Shown here: positions 51,428-60,468 of the stretch, piece after piece
Layout: every line of letters begins with the position of its first letter
Position numbering within the stretch: position 1 is the first letter of the stretch
Source: Bin87 sp965261195
GTDB lineage: Bacteria > Chloroflexota > Dehalococcoidia > Lucifugimonadales > UBA3495
Assembly (NCBI GenBank): GCA_965261195.1
Contig: OZ253455.1
Coordinates: forward strand, 1,240,001 to 1,304,000
Direction: 5' to 3'
Length of the DNA: 64,000 bases
Position numbers and translations under genes: made by a program
Notes under the pieces: model-generated
Seen by the model: only the letters and a program-made list of their open reading frames with translations
Database searches by the model: none
Told to the model about the DNA's origin: nothing

Positions 51428-52609
51428 CAGGGTCTTTCGGTTTTCTAAAAAAGCGGCTAATCTGTTGTCATGGAGACTAACGAATTAGCCCGCAGCCTGC
51501 CCGCCGCCTTGGGCGCCGTCCCCGACCCACGCTCGCCCCAGGGCAAGCGACATCCGTTGCCCGCCATCCTGACCTTGGCCGTCTGCGCCATGCTCTCCGG
51601 CGCCCGCAGCCTTTACGCCATCTGCCAGTGGGGGCGCCAACAGGACCCGGACGCAGTGTCAGCCATGGGCTTCACTCGACCCACGACCCCGGCGGTGAGC
51701 ACGTTGCACGCCGTGTTCTGCCAGTTGGACACCGACGCCTTTGAGGCGGCGCTGGCCCAGTGGACCCGGCAGTGGCTGGCCGCCACTGGGGAAAGGGTGG
51801 CCATTGCGGTGGACGGCAAGGCGCTGCGCGGGATACACGGGGAGGAACTGCCCGGCGTGCGGCTGGTGGCGGGTTATGCCCATGGCGTCGGCCTGGTAGC
51901 GGGGCAAAAGGGGGGTCGGGCCAGGTCAGGGGGAGCTGACGGCGGCCCGGGAGTTGACGGCAACGCTGCTGCCGGTGGCGGGCAATCTGGTGACCGGGGA
52001 CGCGCTGTACTGCCAGCGGGATTATTGCCAGCAGATCAGGGACGCCGGCGGCGACTACCTGGTCATCGTGAAGCGGAACCAGCGGGAACTTTACGACGAC
52101 ATCGCGCTGGCCTTCGCCGCGCCGGTACGGGGCGGACAGTACCGGAAGGCGCGGACCCGGAACCGGCATGGCGACCGCTGGGAAATCCGTGAATTGTCAG
52201 CTACCGACGCGCTCAACGACTACCTGGACTGGCCCGATGTGGGGCAGGTGTGCCGCATCACGCGACGCGCCTTGGGCCGCGGCCAGACCGCCACTGAGTC
52301 GCGCTACGCCATCACCAGTCTGGACGGAAAGGTGGGGCCAAAGGCGATGCTCAGACATATACGGGGGCATTGGGAAATTGAGAACCGGCTGCACTACGTG
52401 CGGGATGTAACCCTGGGGGAAGACGCCAGTAGGGTACGGAAAGGGGCCGCGCCGCAGGTAATGGCGATAGTGCGCAACATCGTGGTGAGCGTGCTGCGTC
52501 ATGCCGGGGAAAGCAACATCGCGGCGGCCTTGCGGCGCATCGGCTGGACCCCAGGACAATCCCTGCGCATCCTCGGCCTAGACAACCCTTGAAAACCGAA
52601 AGACCCTGG
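51428..52609 (+). mobile_element. ISAs1-family insertion sequence
   Basis: 1182 bp with perfect 18-bp inverted ends (CAGGGTCTTTCGGTTTTC and its complement ending at 52608). TACGAAACTG is duplicated at 51418-51427 and 52610-52619, consistent with this family's 8-10 bp target duplication. It contains one transposase frame, broken by a frameshift. It landed on the border of a MITE. Confidence 0.9.
51470..52592 (+). pseudogene. ISAs1-family transposase, frameshifted at a G6 run
   Basis: The front frame gives DPRSPQGKRHPLPAIL and VAIAVDGKALRG (first catalytic Asp). At the G6 run (51906-51911) one base too many shifts the frame. The other frame continues as GELTAARELTATLLPVAGNL, VTGDALYCQ (second Asp) and HIRGHWEIENRLHYVRDVTLGEDAS (catalytic Glu). 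Removing one base gives a single 373-residue transposase. Either a true mutation, an assembly error or a frameshift site; without correction it is inactive. Confidence 0.87.
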
Positions 52610-52626
52610 TACGAAACTGGGTCTGC

Positions 52627-52655
52627 TTGAATCGGGGCGCAAATTTCGGTAAAAT
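52627..52655 (+). promoter_or_regulatory. Sigma70-like promoter for speD
   Basis: TTGAAT (52627-52632) and TAAAAT (52650-52655) with 17-bp spacing, about 85 bp before the speD start. It lies 17 bp beyond the IS border and its 10-bp duplication. Confidence 0.55.
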
Positions 52656-52739
52656 CCTAGATTGCGACTGCGACCGGGGGATATTGCAGGTTGCTGTAGA
52701 TCGGTGCGAGTCGTCTAAACTACCTGGAGCAAAGGTTGA

Positions 52740-53129
52740 TTGAATGTATTAGGTACTCATGTGCTGCTCGAACTTCGAGAATGCGACCCCCAATTGCTGG
52801 ATGATTTGGCGTATATCCGCGAGCAACTGTTGAACGCCGCAGCCACGGTAGACGCCCACGTCATTGGGGAATCTTTCCACCAGTTCAGCCCGCAAGGGGT
52901 GACTGGTATTCTGTCCATCGCCGAATCCCATATTTCCATTCATACGTGGCCGGAGCACGGTTACGCGGCGGCGGACATCTTTACCTGCGGCGACCAGACC
53001 AAGCCGGACCGCGCCGCTGCTTATATCATCGCTGCCCTACGGTGTCAGGACCCGGAGATTACCCAAATCCGGAGAGGTCTTGACGGCGCCAACCTGACAG
53101 CCCTGCAATCGGCGCACCTGGTCCGTTAG
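52740..53129 (+). CDS. speD: S-adenosylmethionine decarboxylase proenzyme
   Basis: Makes decarboxylated SAM for polyamine synthesis. LGTHVLLELRECDPQLLDD at the start and ESHISIHTWPEHGYAAADIFTCG, in which cleavage before the Ser of ESH makes the pyruvoyl group. 129 residues is normal for the bacterial class. TTG 52740 is the only start giving the full N-terminus (family MKxLGxHLLxE). It is followed by speE. Confidence 0.9.
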   Translation: MNVLGTHVLLELRECDPQLLDDLAYIREQLLNAAATVDAHVIGESFHQFSPQGVTGILSIAESHISIHTWPEHGYAAADIFTCGDQTKPDRAAAYIIAALRCQDPEITQIRRGLDGANLTALQSAHLVR

Positions 53130-53258
53130 GCGATCAGACCCGATCTGACCGACTGGGTCCGACCGGCTGGGCGTCAGCCGGCATTACGGAAACGACTTTC
53201 CGCGTGATTTGGCGTTAATCAATCGGCGTTAATTATTCGGCGTCATTTTGGTGTTGTT

Positions 53259-54188
53259 TTGGCCACTTACCCAATGGATGAAATCACCGGCAAGTGGGTT
53301 ATCGAAACCGTGCTGCCGGACTTGGCAATTATGCTCAAGGTGGACGATGTGCTCTATTCGGGGCACACCGGTTTCCAGCGGGTTGAGGTTGTCCATTCCG
53401 ATGTGTATGGTCGCAGCCTTTTGCTGGATGGCAAGACGCAATCCACCGAACGCGACGAGCACATCTACCACGAGACGCTGGTGCATCCGGCGCTGGTGAT
53501 GCATCCCGACCCCCGCCACGTTTTCATCGGCGGCGGCGGCGAGGGCGGTACGCTGCGCGAAATCCTGGCGCATCGCAGCGTGGAGCAGGTGGTCATGGTG
53601 GATCTGGACCAGCAGGTGGTTGACCTGTGTCGGGAGCATCTGCCGCAGCACCATCAGGGAGCCTTTGACGACCCGCGGGCCGAGCTGGTGTTCGGCGATG
53701 CCCGCGCATACCTCGAAAACAGCAGCCAGCAATTCGATGTGATGATCATGGACTTGGTAGACCCACTGGAGGGCGGCCCGGCTTATCTGTTGTATACGGA
53801 AGAGTATTACAACATCGCCCGGGCCCGATTGAAACCGGGCGGTATGCTGGTAACCCAATCCGGTCCGGCGGGGTATCTGAGCCTGAACGAGTGCTTCACC
53901 ACAATCTTCAAGACTCTGGACACCGTCTTTGCTGAAGCCGTGCCCTACCACACCCACGTCCCGTCGTTCATCACGTTGTGGGGGTTCACCGTCGCATCCG
54001 ACGCTCCTTTGCCCAGGCTGACGCCGGCGGAGGTAGACGAACGCGTGGCCGCACGACTGGCGAAACCGCTCCGGCATTACGACGGTGAAACGCACACCGC
54101 CATGTTCGCGCTGCCCCGGTTCATCAGGGAAGGGATTGCCGGCGAAACGCGTATCAACCGGGATGACTCCCCGGTGTTTATGGTTTAG
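53259..54188 (+). CDS. speE: Spermidine/thermospermine synthase-type aminopropyltransferase
   Basis: Transfers an aminopropyl group from decarboxylated SAM to a polyamine. LLLDGKTQSTERDEHIYHE, FIGGGGEGGTLREIL (SAM site), VVMVDLDQQVVDLC, FGDARAYL and IMDLVDPLEGGPAYLLYT are present. The catalytic DS-x-DP motif reads DLVDP. TTG 53259 or ATG 53274 may be the start. With speD it forms a polyamine unit. Confidence 0.9.
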   Translation: MATYPMDEITGKWVIETVLPDLAIMLKVDDVLYSGHTGFQRVEVVHSDVYGRSLLLDGKTQSTERDEHIYHETLVHPALVMHPDPRHVFIGGGGEGGTLREILAHRSVEQVVMVDLDQQVVDLCREHLPQHHQGAFDDPRAELVFGDARAYLENSSQQFDVMIMDLVDPLEGGPAYLLYTEEYYNIARARLKPGGMLVTQSGPAGYLSLNECFTTIFKTLDTVFAEAVPYHTHVPSFITLWGFTVASDAPLPRLTPAEVDERVAARLAKPLRHYDGETHTAMFALPRFIREGIAGETRINRDDSPVFMV

Positions 54189-54196
54189 CGGGACGA

Positions 54197-54688
54197 CTAT
54201 CCCCCTGCGGCGGCGGCCAGTTCCGGAAAGTCGGTCAGCGGCAGCACGGCTCCGGTCGTTTCGTACCGGTCGACCAGCGCGCGAATGGAATCAGGAACCC
54301 GGCGCGTACCCCCGGTGTCGGCATAATAACCAACGTAAATCGACTCGATGGTGGTTATGGCTGGCTGGTCAGGGCCGCCGTCCGGTCCGTAAATTGCGAC
54401 CAGCAAGGTGAGGCTGGTGTTGCCGATGTGGGTAACGCGCGCCCGCAGTTCCAGCATCTGGTCGACCCGGGCGGGGGCCTTGTATTCGATGGTTGCCTTG
54501 ACTACCGCGCTGTCGAAGTATCCGGCGGCGGCGATGCGGTAGATGCTGAAGCCCAGGTTCCGAAAATACTCGGCCTGGGCAACTTCCAGCCAGCCCAGAT
54601 AGCTGCCGTTGAACGCGATGCCCTGAGCGTCACATTCCTGCCAGCGCACGCGCACGGGCGTGGTGAACCTGAATTCGTCGCGCAGCAC
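54197..54688 (-). CDS. Acyl-CoA thioesterase (4HBT hotdog family)
   Basis: A 163-residue hotdog-fold thioesterase. VRWQECDAQGIAFNGSYLGWLEVAQAEYFR carries the catalytic Asp and the start of the long helix. GTG 54686-54688 lies 2 nt after the trmD stop, so translation is coupled. Acyl substrate unknown. Confidence 0.82.
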   Translation of the reverse strand: MLRDEFRFTTPVRVRWQECDAQGIAFNGSYLGWLEVAQAEYFRNLGFSIYRIAAAGYFDSAVVKATIEYKAPARVDQMLELRARVTHIGNTSLTLLVAIYGPDGGPDQPAITTIESIYVGYYADTGGTRRVPDSIRALVDRYETTGAVLPLTDFPELAAAAGG

Positions 54689-54690
54689 GG

Positions 54691-55461
54691 TTATTCTGCC
54701 AATGGCTCGCTGCCGTCGCCGGGCCAGCCCAACTGGGCCAGGTAGGCGCGGTCGGAGTTGCTGAGTTGGGCGGCGGGCAGCAGGTCTGGTCGCCGGCGGA
54801 AGGTTCGTTCCAGCGACTGGCGGCGGCGCCACTGATCAATGGCGGCGTGGTTGCCGGAGCGCAGGATTTCGGGAGCTTCCATACCCCGAAAGTCGGCGGG
54901 GCGGGTGTACAGCGGATGTTGCAGCAACCCGGAAGTGATGCTGTCCTCCTGCACGTTTTCCGCCGAACCGACCACATCGGGGATGAAACGGGAAACCGCA
55001 TCAATCAATACCATCGCCGGCAGTTCACCGCCCGTTAGCACGTAGTCGCCGATGCTGACTTCGTGGGTGGCCAGGTCGGTGCGGATGCGCTCGTCAACGC
55101 CGGCATAGTGGCCGCAGATGATGACCAGGGCGGGCGCAGCCGCGAACTCGTCGACGAGACGCTGGTTGAACCGGCTGCCCTGTGGCGATGTGAGCACGAC
55201 GGGGGTGTTGGCGGCTTCTTCCGCCGGCAGGGAGGCCAGGGTTTTTTCGACTGCGGCGAAGGTGGGTTCCGGTTTGAGCACCATACCGGGGCCGCCGCCG
55301 AACTGGTAATCGTCGGCGGTGCCGTGCCGGTCTTCGGTAAACTGGCGGATGTCCACGACATTTACCGACACCAGGCCCCGTTGTACTGCTCGGCCCAGGA
55401 TGCTGTACTCAGCAGCGCCGGCAAACGCTTCTGGAAACAGGGTCAGAATGTGGAAGCGCAT
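54691..55461 (-). CDS. trmD: tRNA (guanine-N1)-methyltransferase
   Basis: Methylates G37 of tRNAs. FHILTLFPEAF, DYQFGGGPGMVLKPEP, LICGHYAGVDER-type motif (VIICGHYAGVDER), SIGDYVLTGGELPAMVLIDA and GLLQHPLYTRPADF are present. It uses a trefoil knot with SAM. ATG 55461 is chosen over the longer frame to 55470. Confidence 0.93.
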   Translation of the reverse strand: MRFHILTLFPEAFAGAAEYSILGRAVQRGLVSVNVVDIRQFTEDRHGTADDYQFGGGPGMVLKPEPTFAAVEKTLASLPAEEAANTPVVLTSPQGSRFNQRLVDEFAAAPALVIICGHYAGVDERIRTDLATHEVSIGDYVLTGGELPAMVLIDAVSRFIPDVVGSAENVQEDSITSGLLQHPLYTRPADFRGMEAPEILRSGNHAAIDQWRRRQSLERTFRRRPDLLPAAQLSNSDRAYLAQLGWPGDGSEPLAE

Positions 55462-55520
55462 CACCCGCACTCCAACCCGCTCCGGTCAAGGGAGAGGAAA
55501 CCCTTACGCGTGCCCACTTT

Positions 55521-55627
55521 GTCATTGCGAGCGTAGCGTGGCAATCTCGTCGCCGTAGCAACGGCGGTTTGCCAACGTGTGTTCAACCTCATCGAGATTG
55601 CCACGTCGCTACGCTCCTCGCAATGAC
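55521..55627. repeat. GTCATTGCGAGCG palindromic repeat, copy 1
   Basis: Outer arms GTCATTGCGAGCGTAGCGTGGCAATC and the inverse about 107 bp apart. The repeat lies between trmD and the amidohydrolase. Copy 2 is at 57116. Similar repeats are dispersed in Dehalococcoidia-like genomes by general knowledge. Confidence 0.9.
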
Positions 55628-55680
55628 AGATTAGGGTACGCGTTAGGGTACGCGCGCGAGGGAGCCGGAGTAGTAACACA

Positions 55681-56934
55681 CTAGGCGGGTTGCAACGCCA
55701 GCGAGGGCAGTTGATTGGTGTAGGGTTCGCCGCCTTTCATAATCAGCAGCAGGCGTTCGCGGTCGCGCAGTACCGAAATGTTGCGCAGCGGGTCGCCATC
55801 TACGACCAAAATGTCGGCCAGCTTGCCGACGGCGATGGCGCCAACGTCGTTGCCCAGCCCGCAGCACACCGCCGCGTGGCCGGTGGCCGACTGGATGGCC
55901 AGCATATTGCTCATGCCCTTCTCAACCATCAGTTCCAGCTCGCGGGCGTTGTCGCCGTGGACAAACCCGCCGGCGTCGGTGCCGGCAACGATGCGGACAC
56001 CCTCCTTGATGGCCAGTTCCACGCTCTTGATGTGGATGTCCATCAACGCCTCGGCGCGCACCTTGATGTGGGGTGCGCTGACGGTGCTGTGGAAGTCGTA
56101 TACCTCGAAGGTTGGCGTGAAAAAAGTGCCCTGGTCGGCCATCATCTTGATCCAGTCGGGATTGACGGCCAGGTAGCAGCCGTGCTCGATGGAGCCGGCG
56201 CCGGCCTGAATGGAGATGGGCAAGCCCGTACCGCCCACCGCGTGACAGAGCGTGCCACGACCCAGGGCGGTGGCCTCATCGACCAGGGCCCGGGCCTCGT
56301 CCAGCGCGTAAGCCTGATCCAGCGGGCCGTTGCCGGGGCGACCGGAGGCCCCGCCGGTGGTGGCAAACTTGATCTGGTCGGCGCCGCAACGCACCAGCTC
56401 GCGAACCTTGGCGCGCACGGCAGCGACGCCATCGGCCACACCGGGCGGCGACAGTGGGTCATGGCCCAGAACGTGTTTGCTGTGTCCGCTGCCGCTGACC
56501 TTGTCCTCAATGCCGCCCGTGGGGGTCATAATGTTGATCGAGATGATGAGGCGCGGGCCTTTGATGATGCCCTGCTCCACCGCCATTTTGAAACCCACGT
56601 CGAGGCCGCCAGCGTCGCGCACGGTGGTATAGCCGGCCGCCAGCGTGTCTTCGATGACCTGTGCGGTTTTGACGTTGCTGAGGGAGAGCGGTTCATCCAT
56701 ACCCCACCGGCCGGTCAGCCCGTAGCCGCCCGACGCCAGGTGGTCGTGAACGTCGATCAGGCCGGGCATGATGGTGTGGCCCGTTGCATCGAGGACTTCG
56801 CAGCCGTCCGGGATGTTGATGGCAGCGCGGGGGCCGACCTCAACGATGCGGTCGCCATCGACGAGCACGGTGGTATTTTCAACTACCGGACTGCCGGTAC
56901 CGTCAATCAGATTACCGCCTACAATAGCCAGCAT
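55681..56934 (-). CDS. Metal-dependent amidohydrolase (prolidase/imidazolonepropionase-like)
   Basis: A 417-residue TIM-barrel hydrolase. PGLIDVHDHLASGG supplies the HxH-type metal site, IKFATTGGASG the Lys region, LCHAVGG and IEHGCYLA further His ligands, and VAGTDAGGF the catalytic Asp. GKLADILVVDGDPL is the usual C-terminal strand. Substrate unknown; di- or cyclic amide compounds are likely. It is flanked on both sides by palindromic repeats. Confidence 0.87.
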   Translation of the reverse strand: MLAIVGGNLIDGTGSPVVENTTVLVDGDRIVEVGPRAAINIPDGCEVLDATGHTIMPGLIDVHDHLASGGYGLTGRWGMDEPLSLSNVKTAQVIEDTLAAGYTTVRDAGGLDVGFKMAVEQGIIKGPRLIISINIMTPTGGIEDKVSGSGHSKHVLGHDPLSPPGVADGVAAVRAKVRELVRCGADQIKFATTGGASGRPGNGPLDQAYALDEARALVDEATALGRGTLCHAVGGTGLPISIQAGAGSIEHGCYLAVNPDWIKMMADQGTFFTPTFEVYDFHSTVSAPHIKVRAEALMDIHIKSVELAIKEGVRIVAGTDAGGFVHGDNARELELMVEKGMSNMLAIQSATGHAAVCCGLGNDVGAIAVGKLADILVVDGDPLRNISVLRDRERLLLIMKGGEPYTNQLPSLALQPA

Positions 56935-57115
56935 GGCGCACCTCGTATCGGGTTGGGTCGTTTATCGGGTTGTTTATTACGGGTTGTTTATTAGATTAAG
57001 CGGGCAGCTCGCCGGAGTGTCAAAGGAACCGACCGGGGAAGCAACCCGGCACCGATGCTAAATTGGCCGCCGGCGGTTGTCAAGGACGCGGCAGTCCTCA
57101 CGCGTACCCACTTTT

Positions 57116-57293
57116 GTCATTGCGAGCGTAGCGTGGCAATCTCGTTGCCGTAGCAATGGTCGCCGTAGCAATGATGGTTCGCCGACGTGTGTTCAACCTC
57201 AACGAGATTGCCACGTCGCTGCGCTCCTCGCAATGACAGTCGGAGTCGCTAGGCTCCTCGCAATGTCGGAGTCGCGGCGCTCCTCGCAATGAG
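57116..57293. repeat. GTCATTGCGAGCG palindromic repeat, copy 2, with degenerate tail
   Basis: Outer arms at 57116 and ending 57237, then GGAGTCGC...GCTCCTCGCAATG units repeated to 57293. It is longer than copy 1 (122 against 107 bp) by one duplicated internal segment (GCCGTAGCAATG twice). Confidence 0.85.
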
Positions 57294-57375
57294 GATAGGG
57301 TGCTTGGTTTGATTAATGTGGGTAAGCGCGAGCGCCGTAGTCTTCGGCGCAAGGGCTTGGCGTCATCGGTTGGGA

Positions 57376-57381
57376 TATAAT
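57376..57381 (+). promoter_or_regulatory. -10 box for the TolB-like gene
   Basis: TATAAT at 57376-57381 with GGGA before it, 51 bp upstream of TTG 57432. Confidence 0.45.
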
Positions 57382-57431
57382 GACCGCGACACTGAGTCCC
57401 ACGAACTCCAACCGCATCAAGAACCTGATGG

Positions 57432-58529
57432 TTGAGTAATTCCGCAACATACGGTCGGTCGCCGTTTTTGGGTTTGACCAGGATACGGACGCATAAATTG
57501 GGCAATAATTTGGGAAAGCCAATCCGCTACATCACGCTCATGCTGGCGGCCGTGTTGTCGACAGCGGCCCTGGGTTGCTTTGTGGGCGGTTGGTTTGGTG
57601 GTGATTTGCCGCGGGTGGCTCACCTGTCCAATCCCTCTGGGGATGCGCAGGTGTGGATCTACGATGCCAACTCCGGTGAGTCGGTGCGAGTATCGGGACG
57701 CAATTCGGAAGCCCGCCATCCGCGTTGGTCGAACGAACAGCAATTTCTGGCGTGGGTAACGGTTGGGAGTCCCGGGCAATTGATGGTTTATGACTCCGCC
57801 AATGGGGACGTTTCGATGCTGGTGGCAGCTGTCGACGACACCCAGCCGCCGGTCTGGTCGCCCGATGGCGGCCGTATCGCCTACGTGTCGGATGCTGAAG
57901 GCGAGTCGGACATTTATATGGTGGATTTGACCACACGCCAGCCCACCCGGTTGACGTTTGGCGACGCAGAGGAACGCGTCGGCGACTGGTCGCCGGACGG
58001 GGAGTGGCTGGTGTTTACCGAAGTTGGGCGTGATGGCCTGTTGCTGCGCAACCCGGAAGGAGTCAACCGCATTCCGCTCACCGACGGCGCAGACAGCGAC
58101 CCGGTGTGGTCTCCAAAGGGCGACCGCATCGCCTTCCTGCGCCAGACCGATTGGGGCCGGGACTTGTACGTGCTGCGTCCCACCAAGTCGGGCAACTGGG
58201 TGGAGGGCACCGACGAAGTGACGGTGTCCGACCTGGATGAGGATGAGTTTGAACCATCCTGGTCCCTGGATGGTCGGCGCATTGCATTCGCGGCCCGCGA
58301 CGAAGCCCAATCTGAAATCTACACTGTCCTCGTTGACGGCACGGATCGCCGGCGGTTGACTCACAACCGGGTGGATGACCTCTCGCCGGTCTGGTCGGCT
58401 ACCGGAGACCGGATTGTTTTCGTGTCTTACGCCTACGGCAATGCCGAGATTTTGTACATGAACGGCGACGGCGGAGGACAAAAACGCATCACCACCAACG
58501 ACCATACGGACACCGACCCGGACTGGTAA
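57432..58529 (+). CDS. TolB-like PD40-repeat lipoprotein
   Basis: A beta-propeller with a lipoprotein signal (LMLAAVLSTAALGC, lipobox ALGC). Six or so PD40 repeats are visible as PVWSPDGGRIAYVSD, GDWSPDGEWLVFTE, PVWSPKGDRIAFLR, PSWSLDGRRIAFAA, PVWSATGDRIVFVS. The start could be TTG 57432 or TTG 57510, close to the signal. Probably extracytoplasmic and binding proteins or polymers. No clear partner gene. Confidence 0.8.
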   Translation: MSNSATYGRSPFLGLTRIRTHKLGNNLGKPIRYITLMLAAVLSTAALGCFVGGWFGGDLPRVAHLSNPSGDAQVWIYDANSGESVRVSGRNSEARHPRWSNEQQFLAWVTVGSPGQLMVYDSANGDVSMLVAAVDDTQPPVWSPDGGRIAYVSDAEGESDIYMVDLTTRQPTRLTFGDAEERVGDWSPDGEWLVFTEVGRDGLLLRNPEGVNRIPLTDGADSDPVWSPKGDRIAFLRQTDWGRDLYVLRPTKSGNWVEGTDEVTVSDLDEDEFEPSWSLDGRRIAFAARDEAQSEIYTVLVDGTDRRRLTHNRVDDLSPVWSATGDRIVFVSYAYGNAEILYMNGDGGGQKRITTNDHTDTDPDW

Positions 58530-58586
58530 TGTCCCGCCGCAGTGAGGTCATCAGCAGTGAGGTCATCAAATGAGGTCAGCACCGGT

Positions 58587-59213
58587 ATGTCCGCAACACC
58601 GCCAGACGTGAATCCGGCCGACGTTGGTCGGATACTGAGCCAGCTGAGTGCGCCGCTGGTTGCGGTGTCGGTGCGCTGGGGAGATGTCGTCAACGCCCAG
58701 ATTGCGGTTGCCGTTTCAGCTGCATCCATCGTGCTGCACCGGCCGCGGGTCATCGTGCAGATTTACCACACCAACTATACCCATGAACTGATCGCCCAAA
58801 GCGGCGTGATGGCGCTGAACTTCCTGTCTCCCGACCAACTGCCGTTAATCTGGAAGCTGGGGATGCGGTCGGGCCGCAACGGCGACAAGCTGGCTGATGT
58901 TCCCTATGAGAATGGCATCACGGGCTGCCCGATTCTGGCCGGCGGTTTCGGATACCTGGACTGCCGTGTCGTCAACGCCATGGACGGCGGCGACATGACG
59001 GCGTTCCTGGGTGAGGTGGTGGCCGGCGAGACTCGGGGAGATGAACCCCTGCGCTGGCGGGAAGCCCGTCCGCGTCTGCCGCAACGCTGGGCTGACGAAT
59101 GGGATCGCAAAATTGCCGGCGAGATGACGACATCCGAACATCAAATGACTCAGATTGACGCGGCAATCTGGGCTGAACACCCTGCTTTCTGGAGGCGAGA
59201 TGACTCTGTCTGA
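58587..59213 (+). CDS. Flavin reductase-like protein
   Basis: A 208-residue protein of split-barrel FMN-binding type. LSQLSAPLVAVSVRWGDVVNAQIAVAVSAASIVLHRPRVIVQ-like order, ALNFLSPDQL, GITGCPILAGGFGYLDCRVV. ATG 58587 follows a GAGG site. The C-terminal ~50 residues are extended. It overlaps the next gene by 14 bp, so they share a transcript. Confidence 0.75.
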   Translation: MSATPPDVNPADVGRILSQLSAPLVAVSVRWGDVVNAQIAVAVSAASIVLHRPRVIVQIYHTNYTHELIAQSGVMALNFLSPDQLPLIWKLGMRSGRNGDKLADVPYENGITGCPILAGGFGYLDCRVVNAMDGGDMTAFLGEVVAGETRGDEPLRWREARPRLPQRWADEWDRKIAGEMTTSEHQMTQIDAAIWAEHPAFWRRDDSV

Positions 59214-60378
59214 CCCGGGCGCCAGCGCCGACCCGGCCATCCTGGATGTGGTGGCGCAGATTCACGGCACGCCGGAGCAAACGGTGCTGGCGGTTGCCGG
59301 CGCCGGCAACTACGCCCTGGCCTGGCTGCTGGGCGTGGGCGGCGCTTCCCGCACGGTGCTGGAAACCCGCGTACCCTACGGATACCTGGCGATGACCGAT
59401 TTTCTCGGTGGCCACGCCCCGGAGCAAATCGTTTCGGCGGATACGGCCCGCCTGATGGCGCGGGCGGCCTGGCGACGGGGGATGCTGCTGCGGGAAAGTC
59501 CGGTTCCAATCTTTGGGCTGGCCGGCACGGCGACCATCGCGACCGACCGCACCAAGCGCGGGGAGCATCGGGCCTTCGTTGCCACCTGGGACGACAACGG
59601 GGTAACAGTCGATTCGCTGACGCTGGAAAAAGGATTGCGCGAACGCGCCGGCGAAGAAGACGTGGTGAGCCGTCTGGTAATCTCCGCAGCGGCGCGGGCG
59701 TGTGGCGTTGACGCGGAAATCGACCTCCGACTGGCCGCATCGGAACGAGTGGAAACTGATTTCGCCAGCCACGGCGACCCCATCCAGCGCCTGCTGGCCG
59801 GCGACGTCAGTTGGGTAACGGTGTATCCGGACGGCAGCATGGCGGCGGATGCCGACCCGCCAACCGCGTTGCTGCCGGGTTCGTTCAACCCGTTGCACGA
59901 CGGACACATCCAGCTGGCCGCCGCCGGCGCGGCGACGCTGGGCGTCCCGGTGGCCTATGAGCTGTCGGTGGTAAACGTGGACAAGCCCCCGCTGGCTCTG
60001 GCCGAAGTGCAGCGGCGGGTGGCGCAATTTGGTGGGGTGGGGACGGTGACGCTGACTGGAGCAGAGACCTTCCGCAAGAAGGCCGAGTTGTTCCCCGGCT
60101 GTGGTTTCGTCATCGGCTGGGACACGGCGACGCGCCTGATTGAACCGCGTTATTACGGGGATTCAGAGTCGGGGATGCTGACCGCGCTGGCCGAGATGTG
60201 GGCGTTGGGCTCCCGCTTTGCAGTAGCCGGGCGGGCTGACGCGGCGGGCGTATTCCGCACCCTGCGCGATGTGAACATTCCGGGTGGTTTCCACCCGCTG
60301 TTTGTGGATGTGCCGGAGGGAGCATTTCGGGCTGATGTGTCCTCAACGGCGCTGCGCAGTCGGTTGGCAGGACGTTGA
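59200..60378 (+). CDS. CinA C-terminal-type domain fused to a nucleotidylyltransferase
   Basis: A 392-residue fusion. Residues about 15-170 resemble the CinA C-terminal (NMN amidase-like) domain: TVLAVAGAGNYALAWLLGVGGASRTVLETRVPYG and FGLAGTATIATDR. From about residue 220 LLPGSFNPLHDGHIQLAAAG is an HxGH-type nucleotidylyltransferase motif of the NMN/nicotinate adenylyltransferase superfamily; DVSSTALRSRL (ISSTxxR) at the end is also typical. Together the domains suggest NAD or pyridine nucleotide metabolism. GGAGGCGAG precedes ATG 59200. Confidence 0.82.
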   Translation: MTLSDPGASADPAILDVVAQIHGTPEQTVLAVAGAGNYALAWLLGVGGASRTVLETRVPYGYLAMTDFLGGHAPEQIVSADTARLMARAAWRRGMLLRESPVPIFGLAGTATIATDRTKRGEHRAFVATWDDNGVTVDSLTLEKGLRERAGEEDVVSRLVISAAARACGVDAEIDLRLAASERVETDFASHGDPIQRLLAGDVSWVTVYPDGSMAADADPPTALLPGSFNPLHDGHIQLAAAGAATLGVPVAYELSVVNVDKPPLALAEVQRRVAQFGGVGTVTLTGAETFRKKAELFPGCGFVIGWDTATRLIEPRYYGDSESGMLTALAEMWALGSRFAVAGRADAAGVFRTLRDVNIPGGFHPLFVDVPEGAFRADVSSTALRSRLAGR

Positions 60379-60408
60379 CGAAAAAAAGAAAATCCTGATA
60401 CCATATAC

Positions 60409-60468
60409 GCAGTCGGCAGGGCTGCTAGCTAGGCCCGTTGGAGTTTTGCTCCAGCCGACTGCTTTTTT
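60409..60468 (+). terminator. Three-stem intrinsic terminator or small structured RNA
   Basis: Stem GCAGTCGG/CCGACTGC (60409-60416, 60455-60462) encloses two hairpins, GGGC...GCCC and TGGAG-TTTTG-CTCCA, and is followed by T6. It lies 30 bp after the CinA-fusion gene. Confidence 0.7.
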
